Shown here in pieces: positions 15,742-23,771 of a DNA stretch of 64,000 nt. Numbering within the stretch: the first letter of the stretch is position 1; each line of letters begins with the position of its first letter. The DNA is from Akkermansiaceae bacterium (GTDB taxonomy: Bacteria > Verrucomicrobiota > Verrucomicrobiia > Verrucomicrobiales > Akkermansiaceae), in contig JAPKCM010000003.1 of assembly GCA_028822935.1 (NCBI GenBank), positions 62,001 through 126,000 of the forward strand, in the 5' to 3' direction. Position numbers and translations under genes: made by a program. A model generated the notes under the pieces. That model did not search any database. It saw only the letters and a list, made by a program, of their open reading frames with translations, and had not been told where the DNA came from.

Positions 15742-16992
15742 ATGAAAATCTGCCCAAAGTACACCTTCGGCGTCGGCGATCGCTTCGCCCACGGCGCCCA
15801 CGCCCAACTCCAAGCCTTCATCGCCGCCAAAGAACTCGGCGTCGACATCTGCCCCACTTGGAACAAGTCCAACCGCGAGCACGAAATTATTGGCTCCGAG
15901 CCCCAGACCACCCGCGTCGCCGCTGACGTCGCCGTCAAAGACCTCGGCTGGACCGGCGAATACCTCCTCGATGCCGACCACATCAACCTCTCCACCGTCG
16001 ACCGCTTCGTCGCTCCGTGTAACTTCTTCACCCTCGACGTCGCAGACGACATCGGCTCACCCGCCGCTCCTGCCGACGTCGAAACCTTCATCGCCAATCA
16101 CCCCGAGCTCATCGGCTCCGTGAAAGTCGAAGGCATCGACGCCCCACTTGAAATCTCAAAAGAGCTTGTCGAAAAAACCGCCAACCAATTCCTCAAAGCC
16201 ACCCAAAAGGCCCGAGCGATCTACGACCACATTGTCGCAGCAAAAGGCGGCACCGATGACTTCGTCACCGAAGTCTCCATGGACGAAACCGACGATCCTC
16301 AGGTCCCCGCCGAGATGCTCATCATCCTCGCCGCCATCTCCGACCAAGGCATCCCCATCCAAACCATCGCGCCCAAGTTCACCGGCCGCTTTAATAAGGG
16401 TGTTGATTACGTCGGCGACGTGGCCCAATTCGAGCAAGAATTCAACGACGACCTCGCAGTCCTCGCGCACGCCATCAAAGCCTACGGCCTCCCCGAGACC
16501 CTCAAGCTCAGCGTGCACTCCGGCTCCGATAAATTCTCGATCTACGGCCCGATCAGAAAAGCGATCGCCCGCTCCGGCGCCGGCCTCCACATCAAGACCG
16601 CTGGCACCAACTGGCTCGAAGAAGTCATCGGCCTCGCCACCGCAGGTGGAGACGCACTCGACCTCGCCAAAGAAATCTACGCCAAGGCCCTCGAGAAAAA
16701 GGAAGCCCTCTGCGAGCCCTACGCCACCGTCATCGACATCGACCACTCCCAGCTCCCAACTGCCGAGGAAGTCAATCGCTGGACCAGCGAGCAATACGTC
16801 AGCGCCTTAACGCACGACCAAAGCAACCCCGGCTACAACGCCAACGTCCGCCAGCTCCTCCACGTCGGATTCAAAATCGCCGCCCAAATGGGAGACCGCT
16901 ACCTCGACGCCCTCAAAGCAAATGAAGCAGTCATCTCCAAGTGCGTCACCAGCAACCTCCTCGACCGCCACATGAAACCTCTGTTCGCGTAG
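15742..16992 (+). CDS. uxaE: UxaE-type tagaturonate epimerase family protein
   Basis: A 416-residue cytoplasmic protein matching the tagaturonate epimerase (UxaE) family, which interconverts D-tagaturonate and D-fructuronate by C4 epimerisation in hexuronate catabolism. Typical segments are YTFGVGDRFAHGAHAQLQAF at the start, EYLLDADHINL, IAPKFTGRFNKGVDYVGD and LKLSVHSGSDKFSIYGPI; His and Asp in DADHIN and His in LSVHSGSDK are likely metal or catalytic residues. It follows the dehydrogenase gene after an S23 pseudogene and ends in a strong terminator (17015). In this context it would pass D-fructuronate to the Ashwell/UxuA-UxuB steps, which are not in the window. Confidence 0.85.
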   Translation: MKICPKYTFGVGDRFAHGAHAQLQAFIAAKELGVDICPTWNKSNREHEIIGSEPQTTRVAADVAVKDLGWTGEYLLDADHINLSTVDRFVAPCNFFTLDVADDIGSPAAPADVETFIANHPELIGSVKVEGIDAPLEISKELVEKTANQFLKATQKARAIYDHIVAAKGGTDDFVTEVSMDETDDPQVPAEMLIILAAISDQGIPIQTIAPKFTGRFNKGVDYVGDVAQFEQEFNDDLAVLAHAIKAYGLPETLKLSVHSGSDKFSIYGPIRKAIARSGAGLHIKTAGTNWLEEVIGLATAGGDALDLAKEIYAKALEKKEALCEPYATVIDIDHSQLPTAEEVNRWTSEQYVSALTHDQSNPGYNANVRQLLHVGFKIAAQMGDRYLDALKANEAVISKCVTSNLLDRHMKPLFA

Positions 16993-17014
16993 GCGAAACA
17001 ACATTCATTCTTCC

Positions 17015-17045
17015 AAAACGGCTTCGGGAAACCGAAGCCGTTTTC
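17015..17045 (+). terminator. Strong intrinsic terminator after uxaE
   Basis: AAAACGGCTTCGG-GAAA-CCGAAGCCGTTTT is a perfect 13-bp stem with a GAAA tetraloop, 23 bases after the uxaE stop. The A and T flanks would let it work in both directions. Confidence 0.92.
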
Positions 17046-17272
17046 TATGGAATCCAAGCCTTTACCATTCACTCCTCACTATTCTTCGCGCAGCGATCCT
17101 CCGGACGATCCCTCTGGGCTTTCAACAGTATCTCACCATGTTTGGGTCATCGGCATGTCCGTGGGAGCGATGGCGAGCGCTACGCCTTACCCCCAAGCGC
17201 CACGCTAGTGGGCTCCGAAAAACGCAACGACAATTTCTTTGGCGGCACCCGCCACCACAACCCTTTCAAAAA

Positions 17273-17310
17273 GGAGCCGTGGCGCCCCGCCGCTTAGCTT
17301 CGCAGGCGGA
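17273..17310 (+). repeat. GC-rich hairpin repeat, copy C
   Basis: GGAGCCGTGGCGCCCCGCCG followed by CTTAGCTTCGCAGGCGGA. It is the most diverged of three copies (one base shorter loop) and lies in the spacer of about 280 bases between uxaE and miaA, which holds no other recognisable gene. Confidence 0.6.
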
Positions 17311-17328
17311 TCAACTCCCAGCAGTTCC

Positions 17329-18225
17329 TCAAAGAGAGGCAAACTTCGCATCAAAGGGAAACGGGCAAGTCACATCCTTAAGCCAAGCTTCCTTCTTCAA
17401 CCAAGAGCGCTGCCTCTTCGCAAACCTCCGCGTGCTCGTATGAAGCCCCTTGTGACACTCCTTCAGCGTCAACTTGCCATCGAGGTGCTCTTCAATCTCC
17501 GAAAATCCAATCGTCTTCCGGCACGTCTCCGACGCCGTCTCACGAAGCGCTTTCACCTCATCAACTCCACCCTTTTCCAAAATCTGCATCGAGCGCGAAC
17601 TAATCCGCTGCTTCGCGTTGTCATTATCCCACAAAAGATAAAGCCCCCGGAGACCCAGCGTGATCTCATCAAACTTCTTAAACTGCTCCGCCTTCAGAAC
17701 CGACATCTTCTGCCCCGAGAGCAAACAAATCTCCAGCGCCCGAATCAGATAACGACGATTCTTCAAATCAGTCGCCGCCGCCCCTTCCGGATCGAGCCCC
17801 TTCAGCTCCTCTGCCAAATCATCATTGCTCCGTTCCTCGAACTTAGCACGCAGCGCATCATCCCGCTCCGGAATCGATGACGGCCCATGCGTCAACGTCT
17901 TCAAATAAACTCCAGAACCACCCACCACAATCGGCACTTTGCCCCGCGATTGAATCTCCGCAACCACCGGAACCGCCAAATTACGAAACGCCAAGGGATC
18001 ACAATTCTCAGTCGCCTCAATTACCCCATACAAATGATGCGCCGCATCTGCCTGCTTCCAATCAGCGGCTGTCCCACTCAAACGCTCAAGCCCCTTATAA
18101 GCCTGCGCGACATCTCCATTCACAATCTCCCCCCCTAACTCCTTAGCCAGAGAGATCGCCAAAGCAGATTTCCCCGAAGCCATCGGCCCGCAGATATAGA
18201 GAGGAGTCGTAGAAGATTCAGACAT
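17329..18225 (-). CDS. miaA: tRNA dimethylallyltransferase
   Basis: This 298-residue protein adds a dimethylallyl group to A37 of tRNAs reading UNN codons, making the i6A substrate of MiaB (700-2130). Family marks are the P-loop ICGPMASGKSALAISLAKEL (residues 10-29), the substrate loop NGDVAQAYKGLERLSGT (the usual S-D-S-x-Q-x-Y is changed to GDVAQAY), PIVVGGSGVYLKTLTHG and RRYLIRALEICLLSG. The C-terminal region has TRRFAKRQRSWLKK, the tRNA-binding signature. ATG 18225 gives the usual short N-terminus; an extension of 19 codons is open but unlike the family. Confidence 0.93.
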   Translation of the reverse strand: MSESSTTPLYICGPMASGKSALAISLAKELGGEIVNGDVAQAYKGLERLSGTAADWKQADAAHHLYGVIEATENCDPLAFRNLAVPVVAEIQSRGKVPIVVGGSGVYLKTLTHGPSSIPERDDALRAKFEERSNDDLAEELKGLDPEGAAATDLKNRRYLIRALEICLLSGQKMSVLKAEQFKKFDEITLGLRGLYLLWDNDNAKQRISSRSMQILEKGGVDEVKALRETASETCRKTIGFSEIEEHLDGKLTLKECHKGLHTSTRRFAKRQRSWLKKEAWLKDVTCPFPFDAKFASL

Positions 18226-18299
18226 GGCCGGAGAAGAGCAGAAGCCCCCCCAAAAGTCCACATATCCCGAAACCGATTCCAAATATCGCGCGTGGCTCG

Positions 18300-18598
18300 G
18301 TGTGCCCCCTTGGGTATTCTAAGCCTACGTCCCCAACCACCTGTCGCACCGTAGCCTTGCGGAGGAGGAAGCCCCCAAGGACAGGCGATTGCCGTATCGC
18401 CTACTCAACCCAAGCCCCTCGACTGGAACGACATCGTCATTACCGTCAAAGGCACCACCGCCCACCGCCCACTGCACCTGCAACGGCGAAGTCCTCGAAG
18501 CAGCTCTAGAAATCCCCAAGAACGGCCCCCTCGGCCTCGAAGGTAACCGCGGGCAGATGGAATACCGCCACATCCAGATTCAGCACGCTCCTGAGTAG
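18300..18598 (+). pseudogene. DUF1080 (3-keto-disaccharide hydrolase-like) 3' fragment
   Basis: One frame reads DWNDIVITVKGTTAH and, after a shift near 18462, the next reads CTCNGEVLEAALEIP then LGLEGNRGQMEYRHIQIQH. Together this is the C-terminal strand pattern of a DUF1080 domain (W-N ... G ... NG ... G-x-I-x-LQ-x-x-G-x-x-x-x-F-R-N-I). The upstream two thirds of the gene are not found, and the frame is broken, so it is a remnant. A terminator follows at 18643. Confidence 0.7.
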
Positions 18599-18642
18599 TC
18601 ATGGCTAAGCCGAGGCGATCAGATTCACCCCAATCCCATAAC

Positions 18643-18670
18643 AACGATCCTCGGATCGTTATTGTTTTTT
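18643..18670 (+). terminator. Intrinsic terminator after the DUF1080 remnant
   Basis: AACGATC-CTCG-GATCGTT is a 7-bp stem followed by ATTGTTTTTT. Confidence 0.8.
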
Positions 18671-19002
18671 CCTATGCATCCAACTCCCCGCCAATTTCGT
18701 TACCAATATTGTCCGACTCATCACCCCCGGGCTTCGTCATCCCGGCAAACTTCTTGGAGGCCGACTTGGGAAACTACCTTGATTTCGATGGTCAAGATTT
18801 TCTGGATATCGACTCGCTTCCGCTCGACGGCACGCAGTCTCTTGACGGTCTGATCGGGAACACTGACCGCACCGCCTTCACGATCAACTCCAACGCGACT
18901 CCCACCAATTTCTCTGGCCAAACTGCCACCATTCCTGAACCCGCGACTGGACTTCTGGCACTTCTCGGCCTGAGCGCTCTCGTTGCGCGCCGGAGAAGCT
19001 AG
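18671..19002 (+). pseudogene. PEP-CTERM protein 3' fragment
   Basis: The frame ends with a clear PEP-CTERM sorting signal: PEPATGLLALLGLSALVARR, comprising the PEP motif, a hydrophobic helix and a basic tail. Such proteins are exported and processed by exosortase. The part before it (LPLDGTQSLDGLIGNTDRTA) looks like the end of a secreted domain, but no signal peptide or proper start exists; the frame runs back into the terminator at 18643, and a better-looking stretch (ANFVTNIVRLITPG) is in another frame. I read it as a 5'-truncated, frame-shifted remnant. Confidence 0.65.
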
Positions 19003-19036
19003 AAGAATCATAGGGATTTCAGCCCCGAACGAAAAG

Positions 19037-19062
19037 GCGACCTCACAGGAGGTCGCTTTTTT
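19037..19062 (+). terminator. Intrinsic terminator after the PEP-CTERM remnant
   Basis: GCGACCTC-ACAG-GAGGTCGC is an 8-bp perfect stem followed by TTTTTT. Confidence 0.9.
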
Positions 19063-19141
19063 GTGTCCCTTTGTAAGCAATCAGCGCAATCCCTCCATTT
19101 TTTTTCCTGCTTTCCCCCTCCAAATTTGTCACAACCTTCCC

Positions 19142-21616
19142 ATGAAATCATGCGCCTTCCTGCTCCTTCTTCCGCTTCCGGTCTTTGGCGAAGTCGATTT
19201 CAACCGCGATATCCGCCCCATCCTCTCCGATAAGTGCTTCCATTGCCACGGCCCGGACGAAAAACACCGCGAATCCGACCTCCGTCTCGACACCTATGAG
19301 GGGGCGACCGAAGGAGGCGAATTCGAAATCCCCATCGAACCAGGAAAGCCCGATGCCTCGGAAGTCATCGCCCGCATCCTCGACTCTGATCCCGATGAGA
19401 TCATGCCTCCACCGGAGACTCACAAAAAGATCACTCCTAAAGAAATATCACTGCTCCGGCAATGGATCACCGAAGGAGCAAAATACGACGAGCCCTGGAC
19501 TTACAAATCTCCCATCGCGCACCCAACTCCCGAAGTAAAAACGAAAGACTGGCCCGTCAACTGGGTCGATCAATTCATTCTCGCACGACTTGAGGATGAA
19601 AAAACTCCACCTTCCCCGGATGCCGATCTGGTCACTTTGCTCAGACGGCTCCATTTTGACCTCACCGGACTTCCACCAAAGCCCGACGACCTTCGCCGCT
19701 TTAAAACGGCCTACCAAATTACTCCTCAATCCGCCATCGAGGCCGAAGTCGATCTCCTCCTCGCCTCTCCGCATTTCGGTGAACGCATGGCCATTTATTG
19801 GCTCGATCTCGTCCGCTACGCCGACACCGTGGGCTACCACGGTGATCAAGATCAGCGGATCTCGCCCTACCGCGATTACGTCATCAATTCCTTCAACGAG
19901 AACAAGTCCTTCGACCAATTCACTCGCGAACAACTCGCCGGCGATCTCCTTCCAAACCCCACCGAAGACCAACGCGTCGCCACCGGCTATAATCGCCTGC
20001 TTCAAACCACTCACGAAGGTGGGCTTCAGAAAAAAGAATACCGCGCCATTTACCAAGCCGACCGCGTCCGTAACGTCTCTGCCGTCTGGATGGGAGCCAC
20101 CGTGGGCTGCGCGCAATGCCACGATCACAAATACGATCCCTACACCGCCAAGGACTTCCATACCCTGGGAGCCTTCTTTGCCGACATCGACGACGAACAG
20201 CATTTCAGCGCCGGAACCAACTCCCTCCCCACCAATCGCCCTCCGGAAATCCCCGTCCTAACCGCCGCAGAGAATCAGCAACTCGACTCCCTTAACAAGA
20301 AACTCACCGACCTCTCAAAAGGCGAGCGCAACGAAATCGCCCGTCTCGTTGCGAAATCCGCCAGCCGGGACGCACACGCAAAACGAGAGAAAAATTCCAA
20401 AAAGAAAACGGACGCCGAAGCCGCCCTCAAACGAACCAACGACGCCCTCACCAAATTCATCTCTGGCGACCAACTCGCTGAATGGAAGAAAGCCGAAGCC
20501 CAACGCAAGAAGGTCGAATCCTCCGCCCGGCGCACCATGATTACCGTCGCGCTCAAGGAGCCCCGCGAATCCCGCATCTTCCCCCGAGGCAACTGGCTCG
20601 ATGAATCAGGCGAGATCGTGCAAGCTTCCGTCCCCCACTTCATGCCCCAGATCAAAAAAGAGGAGCGCCAGACGCGCCTCGATCTCGCCAATTGGCTCAC
20701 TGATACAAAAAACGGCACGGGAGGACTCACCGCTCGTGTCACCGCCAATCGTTTCTTCTACCTCTTCTTCGGCACGGGAATCTCTCGCTCCCTAGGAGAC
20801 TTTGGAGGGCAGGGCCAACCACCCTCCAACCCTCAACTCTTGGATCGTCTTGCGGTCGACTTCTACGAATCAGGCTGGGACATGAAGCACCTCGTCAAAA
20901 CCTTGGTCACCTCGCGAGCCTATCGCCAATCATCTTTCGAAACATCCATTCTCCGCGAGCAGGACCCCTACAACGAGCTCGTTGCCCGCCAATCACGCTT
21001 TCGCCTCCCAGCAGAAATGATCCGCGATAACGCACTCGCAATTTCCGGCCTTCTTGTCCCCGATATCGGAGGTGATTCCGTGAAACCCTATCAGCCTTCC
21101 GGCTACTACCGTCACCTCAACTTTCCGCCTCGAAAGTATCAACAGCATAGCGATGAACGGATCTATCGTCGTAGCGTGTATATCCATTGGCAGCGCCAAT
21201 TCCTTCATCCCATGCTCAAAGCTTTCGATGCACCCAGCCGCGAGGAATGCACCGCCGAGCGCCCTCAATCCAACACCCCGGTGGCTGCGATGAACCTCCT
21301 CAACGACCCCACCTTTGTCGAAGCTGCAAGAGTTCTCGCCGAGCGTGTTCTAAAAGAAGCCCAACCCAACGACCGCCTCAATCACGCCTTCCTGATCGTC
21401 CTCAACCGGCCGCCGACCGAAGAAGAAATATCGACTCTCGGCTCCCTCTACACCTACGCCGAGAACGACTTTAAAAAGAATCCCAAGTCAGCCACCGCTC
21501 TAATCAACATCGGTCAAACAAAACCGGCCGCAGACTTCAATCACATCGAACTCGCCACCTGGACCACCATTTCTCGTGCCCTCCTCAACCTCTCTGAAAC
21601 CACTACAAGGAACTGA
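19142..21616 (+). CDS. PSD1 and planctomycete cytochrome C domain protein (PSCyt1-DUF1549-DUF1553)
   Basis: An 824-residue exported protein. After a signal peptide (MKSCAFLLLLPLPVFG) comes a PSCyt1 haem-type domain with CFHCHG (C-x2-CH, about residue 31) and the MPP motif IMPPPETHKKIT, then a DUF1549 domain (WVDQFILARLEDEKTPPSPD, LRRLHFDLTGLPP), a second CAQCHDHKYDP motif, and a C-terminal DUF1553/PSD1 domain (ANRFFYLFFGTGISRSLGDF, SRAYRQSS). Such proteins are abundant in Planctomycetes and Verrucomicrobia, usually paired with a DUF1501 gene as here (21845). Their biochemical role is not settled; a role in oxidative polysaccharide use is often suggested. The start at 19142 opens the signal peptide. 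Confidence 0.92.
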   Translation: MKSCAFLLLLPLPVFGEVDFNRDIRPILSDKCFHCHGPDEKHRESDLRLDTYEGATEGGEFEIPIEPGKPDASEVIARILDSDPDEIMPPPETHKKITPKEISLLRQWITEGAKYDEPWTYKSPIAHPTPEVKTKDWPVNWVDQFILARLEDEKTPPSPDADLVTLLRRLHFDLTGLPPKPDDLRRFKTAYQITPQSAIEAEVDLLLASPHFGERMAIYWLDLVRYADTVGYHGDQDQRISPYRDYVINSFNENKSFDQFTREQLAGDLLPNPTEDQRVATGYNRLLQTTHEGGLQKKEYRAIYQADRVRNVSAVWMGATVGCAQCHDHKYDPYTAKDFHTLGAFFADIDDEQHFSAGTNSLPTNRPPEIPVLTAAENQQLDSLNKKLTDLSKGERNEIARLVAKSASRDAHAKREKNSKKKTDAEAALKRTNDALTKFISGDQLAEWKKAEAQRKKVESSARRTMITVALKEPRESRIFPRGNWLDESGEIVQASVPHFMPQIKKEERQTRLDLANWLTDTKNGTGGLTARVTANRFFYLFFGTGISRSLGDFGGQGQPPSNPQLLDRLAVDFYESGWDMKHLVKTLVTSRAYRQSSFETSILREQDPYNELVARQSRFRLPAEMIRDNALAISGLLVPDIGGDSVKPYQPSGYYRHLNFPPRKYQQHSDERIYRRSVYIHWQRQFLHPMLKAFDAPSREECTAERPQSNTPVAAMNLLNDPTFVEAARVLAERVLKEAQPNDRLNHAFLIVLNRPPTEEEISTLGSLYTYAENDFKKNPKSATALINIGQTKPAADFNHIELATWTTISRALLNLSETTTRN

Positions 21617-21620
21617 ACTC

Positions 21621-21838
21621 TGAACAGTGAGATTTGAACACGAACGATGAACGTCAAGACTTCCTCTCCGCCCGATTTAAGCGAACGACTCCAGCAAGTC
21701 CCACTCATTGCAAATCCTAAAAACCTCTTCCCTCTCATCGACGAAACCGATCAACTCGAGCGCATCCTCAACACTTCAATTTCCACCGTAAAAGGTCGCA
21801 AATAGCCTGCATCGTTCGTGTTCAAATCTCACTATTCA
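21621..21838. mobile_element. 218-bp inverted-repeat element carrying an S23 gene fragment
   Basis: The left arm (21621-21649) and right arm (21810-21838) are 29-base inverted repeats with a single mismatch; the right arm reads CATCGTTCGTGTTCAAATCT and continues CACTATTCA. Between them lies a 3' fragment of a four-helix-bundle gene. The arms belong to the dispersed GTTCAAATCTCA family. The structure is MITE-like; mobility is inference, and no target duplication was recognised. Confidence 0.6.
21647..21805 (+). pseudogene. S23/four-helix-bundle family 3' fragment
   Basis: A 52-residue frame ending LFPLIDETDQLERILNTSIS-TVKGRK resembles the last helix of S23-family four-helix-bundle proteins. 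The first three helices, including the RSGTSIG-NIEEA motif, are absent. The ATG lies inside the left arm of the inverted repeat, so translation as a small protein cannot be excluded but seems accidental. Confidence 0.5.
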
Positions 21839-21844
21839 AAGCTC

Positions 21845-23263
21845 ATGTCTCCTGCCTCAAATTTCATCTCCCGCCGCACCTTCCTCAACAACGCAGGAAT
21901 GTCCTTCGGCACCACCGCGCTCTTGTCGCAACTCATGCGCGCCGAGGGGATCGGCTCTGACCACAAAGGTCTCTCCGGCTTCCCTCACCATCCGCCCAAG
22001 GCAAAACGCGTCATCTTTCTCTGCATGGCCGGCGGTCCTTCTCATCTCGAGACCTTCGACTACAAACCCCAGCTCGATAAACTCGATGGCAAACCCATGC
22101 CCGAGTCCTTCACCAAGGGCCAGCCCATCGCCCAGCTTCAGGGAAAGGAACTCAAAGTCCTCGGCCACACCACCAAGTTCAAGCAATACGGTAAGTCCGG
22201 GCAGTATATCTCCGACTACCTTCCCCACCACGCGAAAATGGCGGACGACATGACCGTCATCCGCTCCATGGTCACCGAGCAGATCAATCACGATCCCGCC
22301 CACACTTTCATGAACACCGGCACCGCGATCAGCGGTCGCCCTTCCATGGGATCATGGATCAACTACGGCCTCGGGTCCGAAACCGAAGACCTTCCCGGAT
22401 TCGTCGTCCTTTCCTCCGTCGGTGGCCGCAATCCTCAACCCATCGCGAGTCGCCAATGGGCCTCAGGCTTCTTACCCTCGCGCTTTCAAGGCGTCGAATT
22501 CAACTCCACCGGCGATCCAGTTCACTACGTTTCCAATCCCGCCGGAGTGGATCGGACGCACCAAAGCGCTCTGATCAAGACGATCCAAAAACTCGACGCC
22601 CAGCGTAATGAACTCGTCGACAACCCCGAAATCGCCACCCGCATCAGCGCCTATGAAATGGCCTTTCGCATGCAAGCCTCCGTCCCCGAACTCACCGATC
22701 TCTCCGGCGAGTCAAAAAAGACCCTCGAAATGTATGGCGCTACTCCCGGCGATGGCTCCTATGCTTCAAACTGCCTTCTCGCCCGCCGATTGGTCGAAAA
22801 AGGCAGCCGCTTTGTGCAACTCTATCATCGAGGCTGGGACCATCATGGCGACCTCGATAAATACATGAAGGTCTGCTGCCAGCACACGGACCAAGCGACC
22901 TACGCCCTCCTCACCGATCTCAAACAACGCGGGCTCCTCCAGGACACTCTCGTCGTCTGGGGAGGCGAATTTGGACGCACCCCCATGTTCCAGGGCAAAG
23001 GCGGCCCCGGACGCGATCACCATATCAAAGGCTTCTCCATGTGGATGGCCGGAGGCGGCGTAAAGCCCGGCCTCAGTTATGGCGCGACCGACGAACTCGG
23101 CTACAACGCCCAAAAAGACATCGTCCACGTTCGCGACTTCCACGCCACCCTCCTCCACCTCCTCGGCATCGACCACCATCGCTTCTCCAAGAAGTTCCAA
23201 GGCCTCGACATGCGACTCACCGGGGTCGAACCGGCAAAGGTGGTCAAAGGAATTCTTTCTTAA
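21845..23263 (+). CDS. DUF1501 family exported protein
   Basis: A 472-residue DUF1501 protein, related in fold to sulfatases/alkaline phosphatases. The N-terminus carries a twin-arginine-like signal (FISRRTFLNNAGMSFGTTAL). Family segments include FLCMAGGPSHLETFDYKP, DMTVIRSMVTEQINHDPAH, VVWGGEFGRTPMFQGKGGPG and GRDHHIKGFSMWMAGGGVKPG. It is encoded just downstream of the PSD1 gene, the standard pairing in this group of bacteria; here an inverted-repeat element has entered the spacer. Exported function unknown. ATG 21845 directly abuts the repeat arm; a start nine codons upstream would lie inside the repeat and is not preferred. Confidence 0.92.
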   Translation: MSPASNFISRRTFLNNAGMSFGTTALLSQLMRAEGIGSDHKGLSGFPHHPPKAKRVIFLCMAGGPSHLETFDYKPQLDKLDGKPMPESFTKGQPIAQLQGKELKVLGHTTKFKQYGKSGQYISDYLPHHAKMADDMTVIRSMVTEQINHDPAHTFMNTGTAISGRPSMGSWINYGLGSETEDLPGFVVLSSVGGRNPQPIASRQWASGFLPSRFQGVEFNSTGDPVHYVSNPAGVDRTHQSALIKTIQKLDAQRNELVDNPEIATRISAYEMAFRMQASVPELTDLSGESKKTLEMYGATPGDGSYASNCLLARRLVEKGSRFVQLYHRGWDHHGDLDKYMKVCCQHTDQATYALLTDLKQRGLLQDTLVVWGGEFGRTPMFQGKGGPGRDHHIKGFSMWMAGGGVKPGLSYGATDELGYNAQKDIVHVRDFHATLLHLLGIDHHRFSKKFQGLDMRLTGVEPAKVVKGILS

Positions 23264-23265
23264 AA

Positions 23266-23708
23266 CTACCAAACAGGCTTGTCATCCTGATCGTAAGGCA
23301 GCCAAACCAGTGAGACGGACTTCACATCGATGTCTTTCTTGTAAGACTTGATCGACTCGGTATCGAAACGGGGGCTGTTCACGTCGAACTTCTCTTCAAG
23401 CTCCCCGACTTCCTCGGCAAGCTCGGCTTCCAGTTCGGCAACATCCTGCTCGATCCCCTTCACCTTGTCTTCCGCAATCCCGACATCACGACGTTACTTA
23501 AAGGCGCGGGTAGCCGAAGTAACACTGGAGGAACGTGATTTACGTCCCCCGAAGAGTCCACCCAGGAGCCCGCCTAAAACCGAAGCTCCAGCCTGCCAAG
23601 TGCGCTTGAGGCTTCTGATTTTTCTTTATCGAGTGCCCGCCCAGCACGCTCGAGTTGATCCGTTTTCATGCGGAGCTTTTTCTCGTAATTGCTCACACTT
23701 GTTGGCAT
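23266..23708 (-). pseudogene. C-terminal remnant of a HerA/DUF853-like ATP-binding protein
   Basis: Three pieces follow each other on the minus strand: NYEKKLRMKTDQLERAGRAL then DKEKSEASS in one frame; after a shift, GASVLGGLLGGLFGGRKSRS then TRAFK followed by TAA; and, in the same frame after that stop, RRDVGIAEDKVKGIEQDVAE with a coiled coil, ending KDIDVKSVSLVWLPY. This order (coiled coil, Gly-rich LFGGRK, coiled coil, beta strands with V-x-LVW-P) is the recalled C-terminus of a family of HerA-like or DUF853-type ATPases. The ATPase part is missing. With at least one frameshift and one nonsense codon it is a decayed fragment. A short protein from ATG 23463 is possible but unlikely. Confidence 0.55.
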
Positions 23709-23771
23709 GAAGAATCCATCGTGGAAGAATTGGGAATTTCTAATTCCTAAATTCCATTTATCATCGGTTCC

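Noticed and set aside
19448-20203. Minus-strand open frame of 251 codons inside the PSD1 gene
   Set aside because: The plus-strand protein has clear cytochrome and DUF1549/1553 motifs; the opposite frame is a by-product of C-ended codons.
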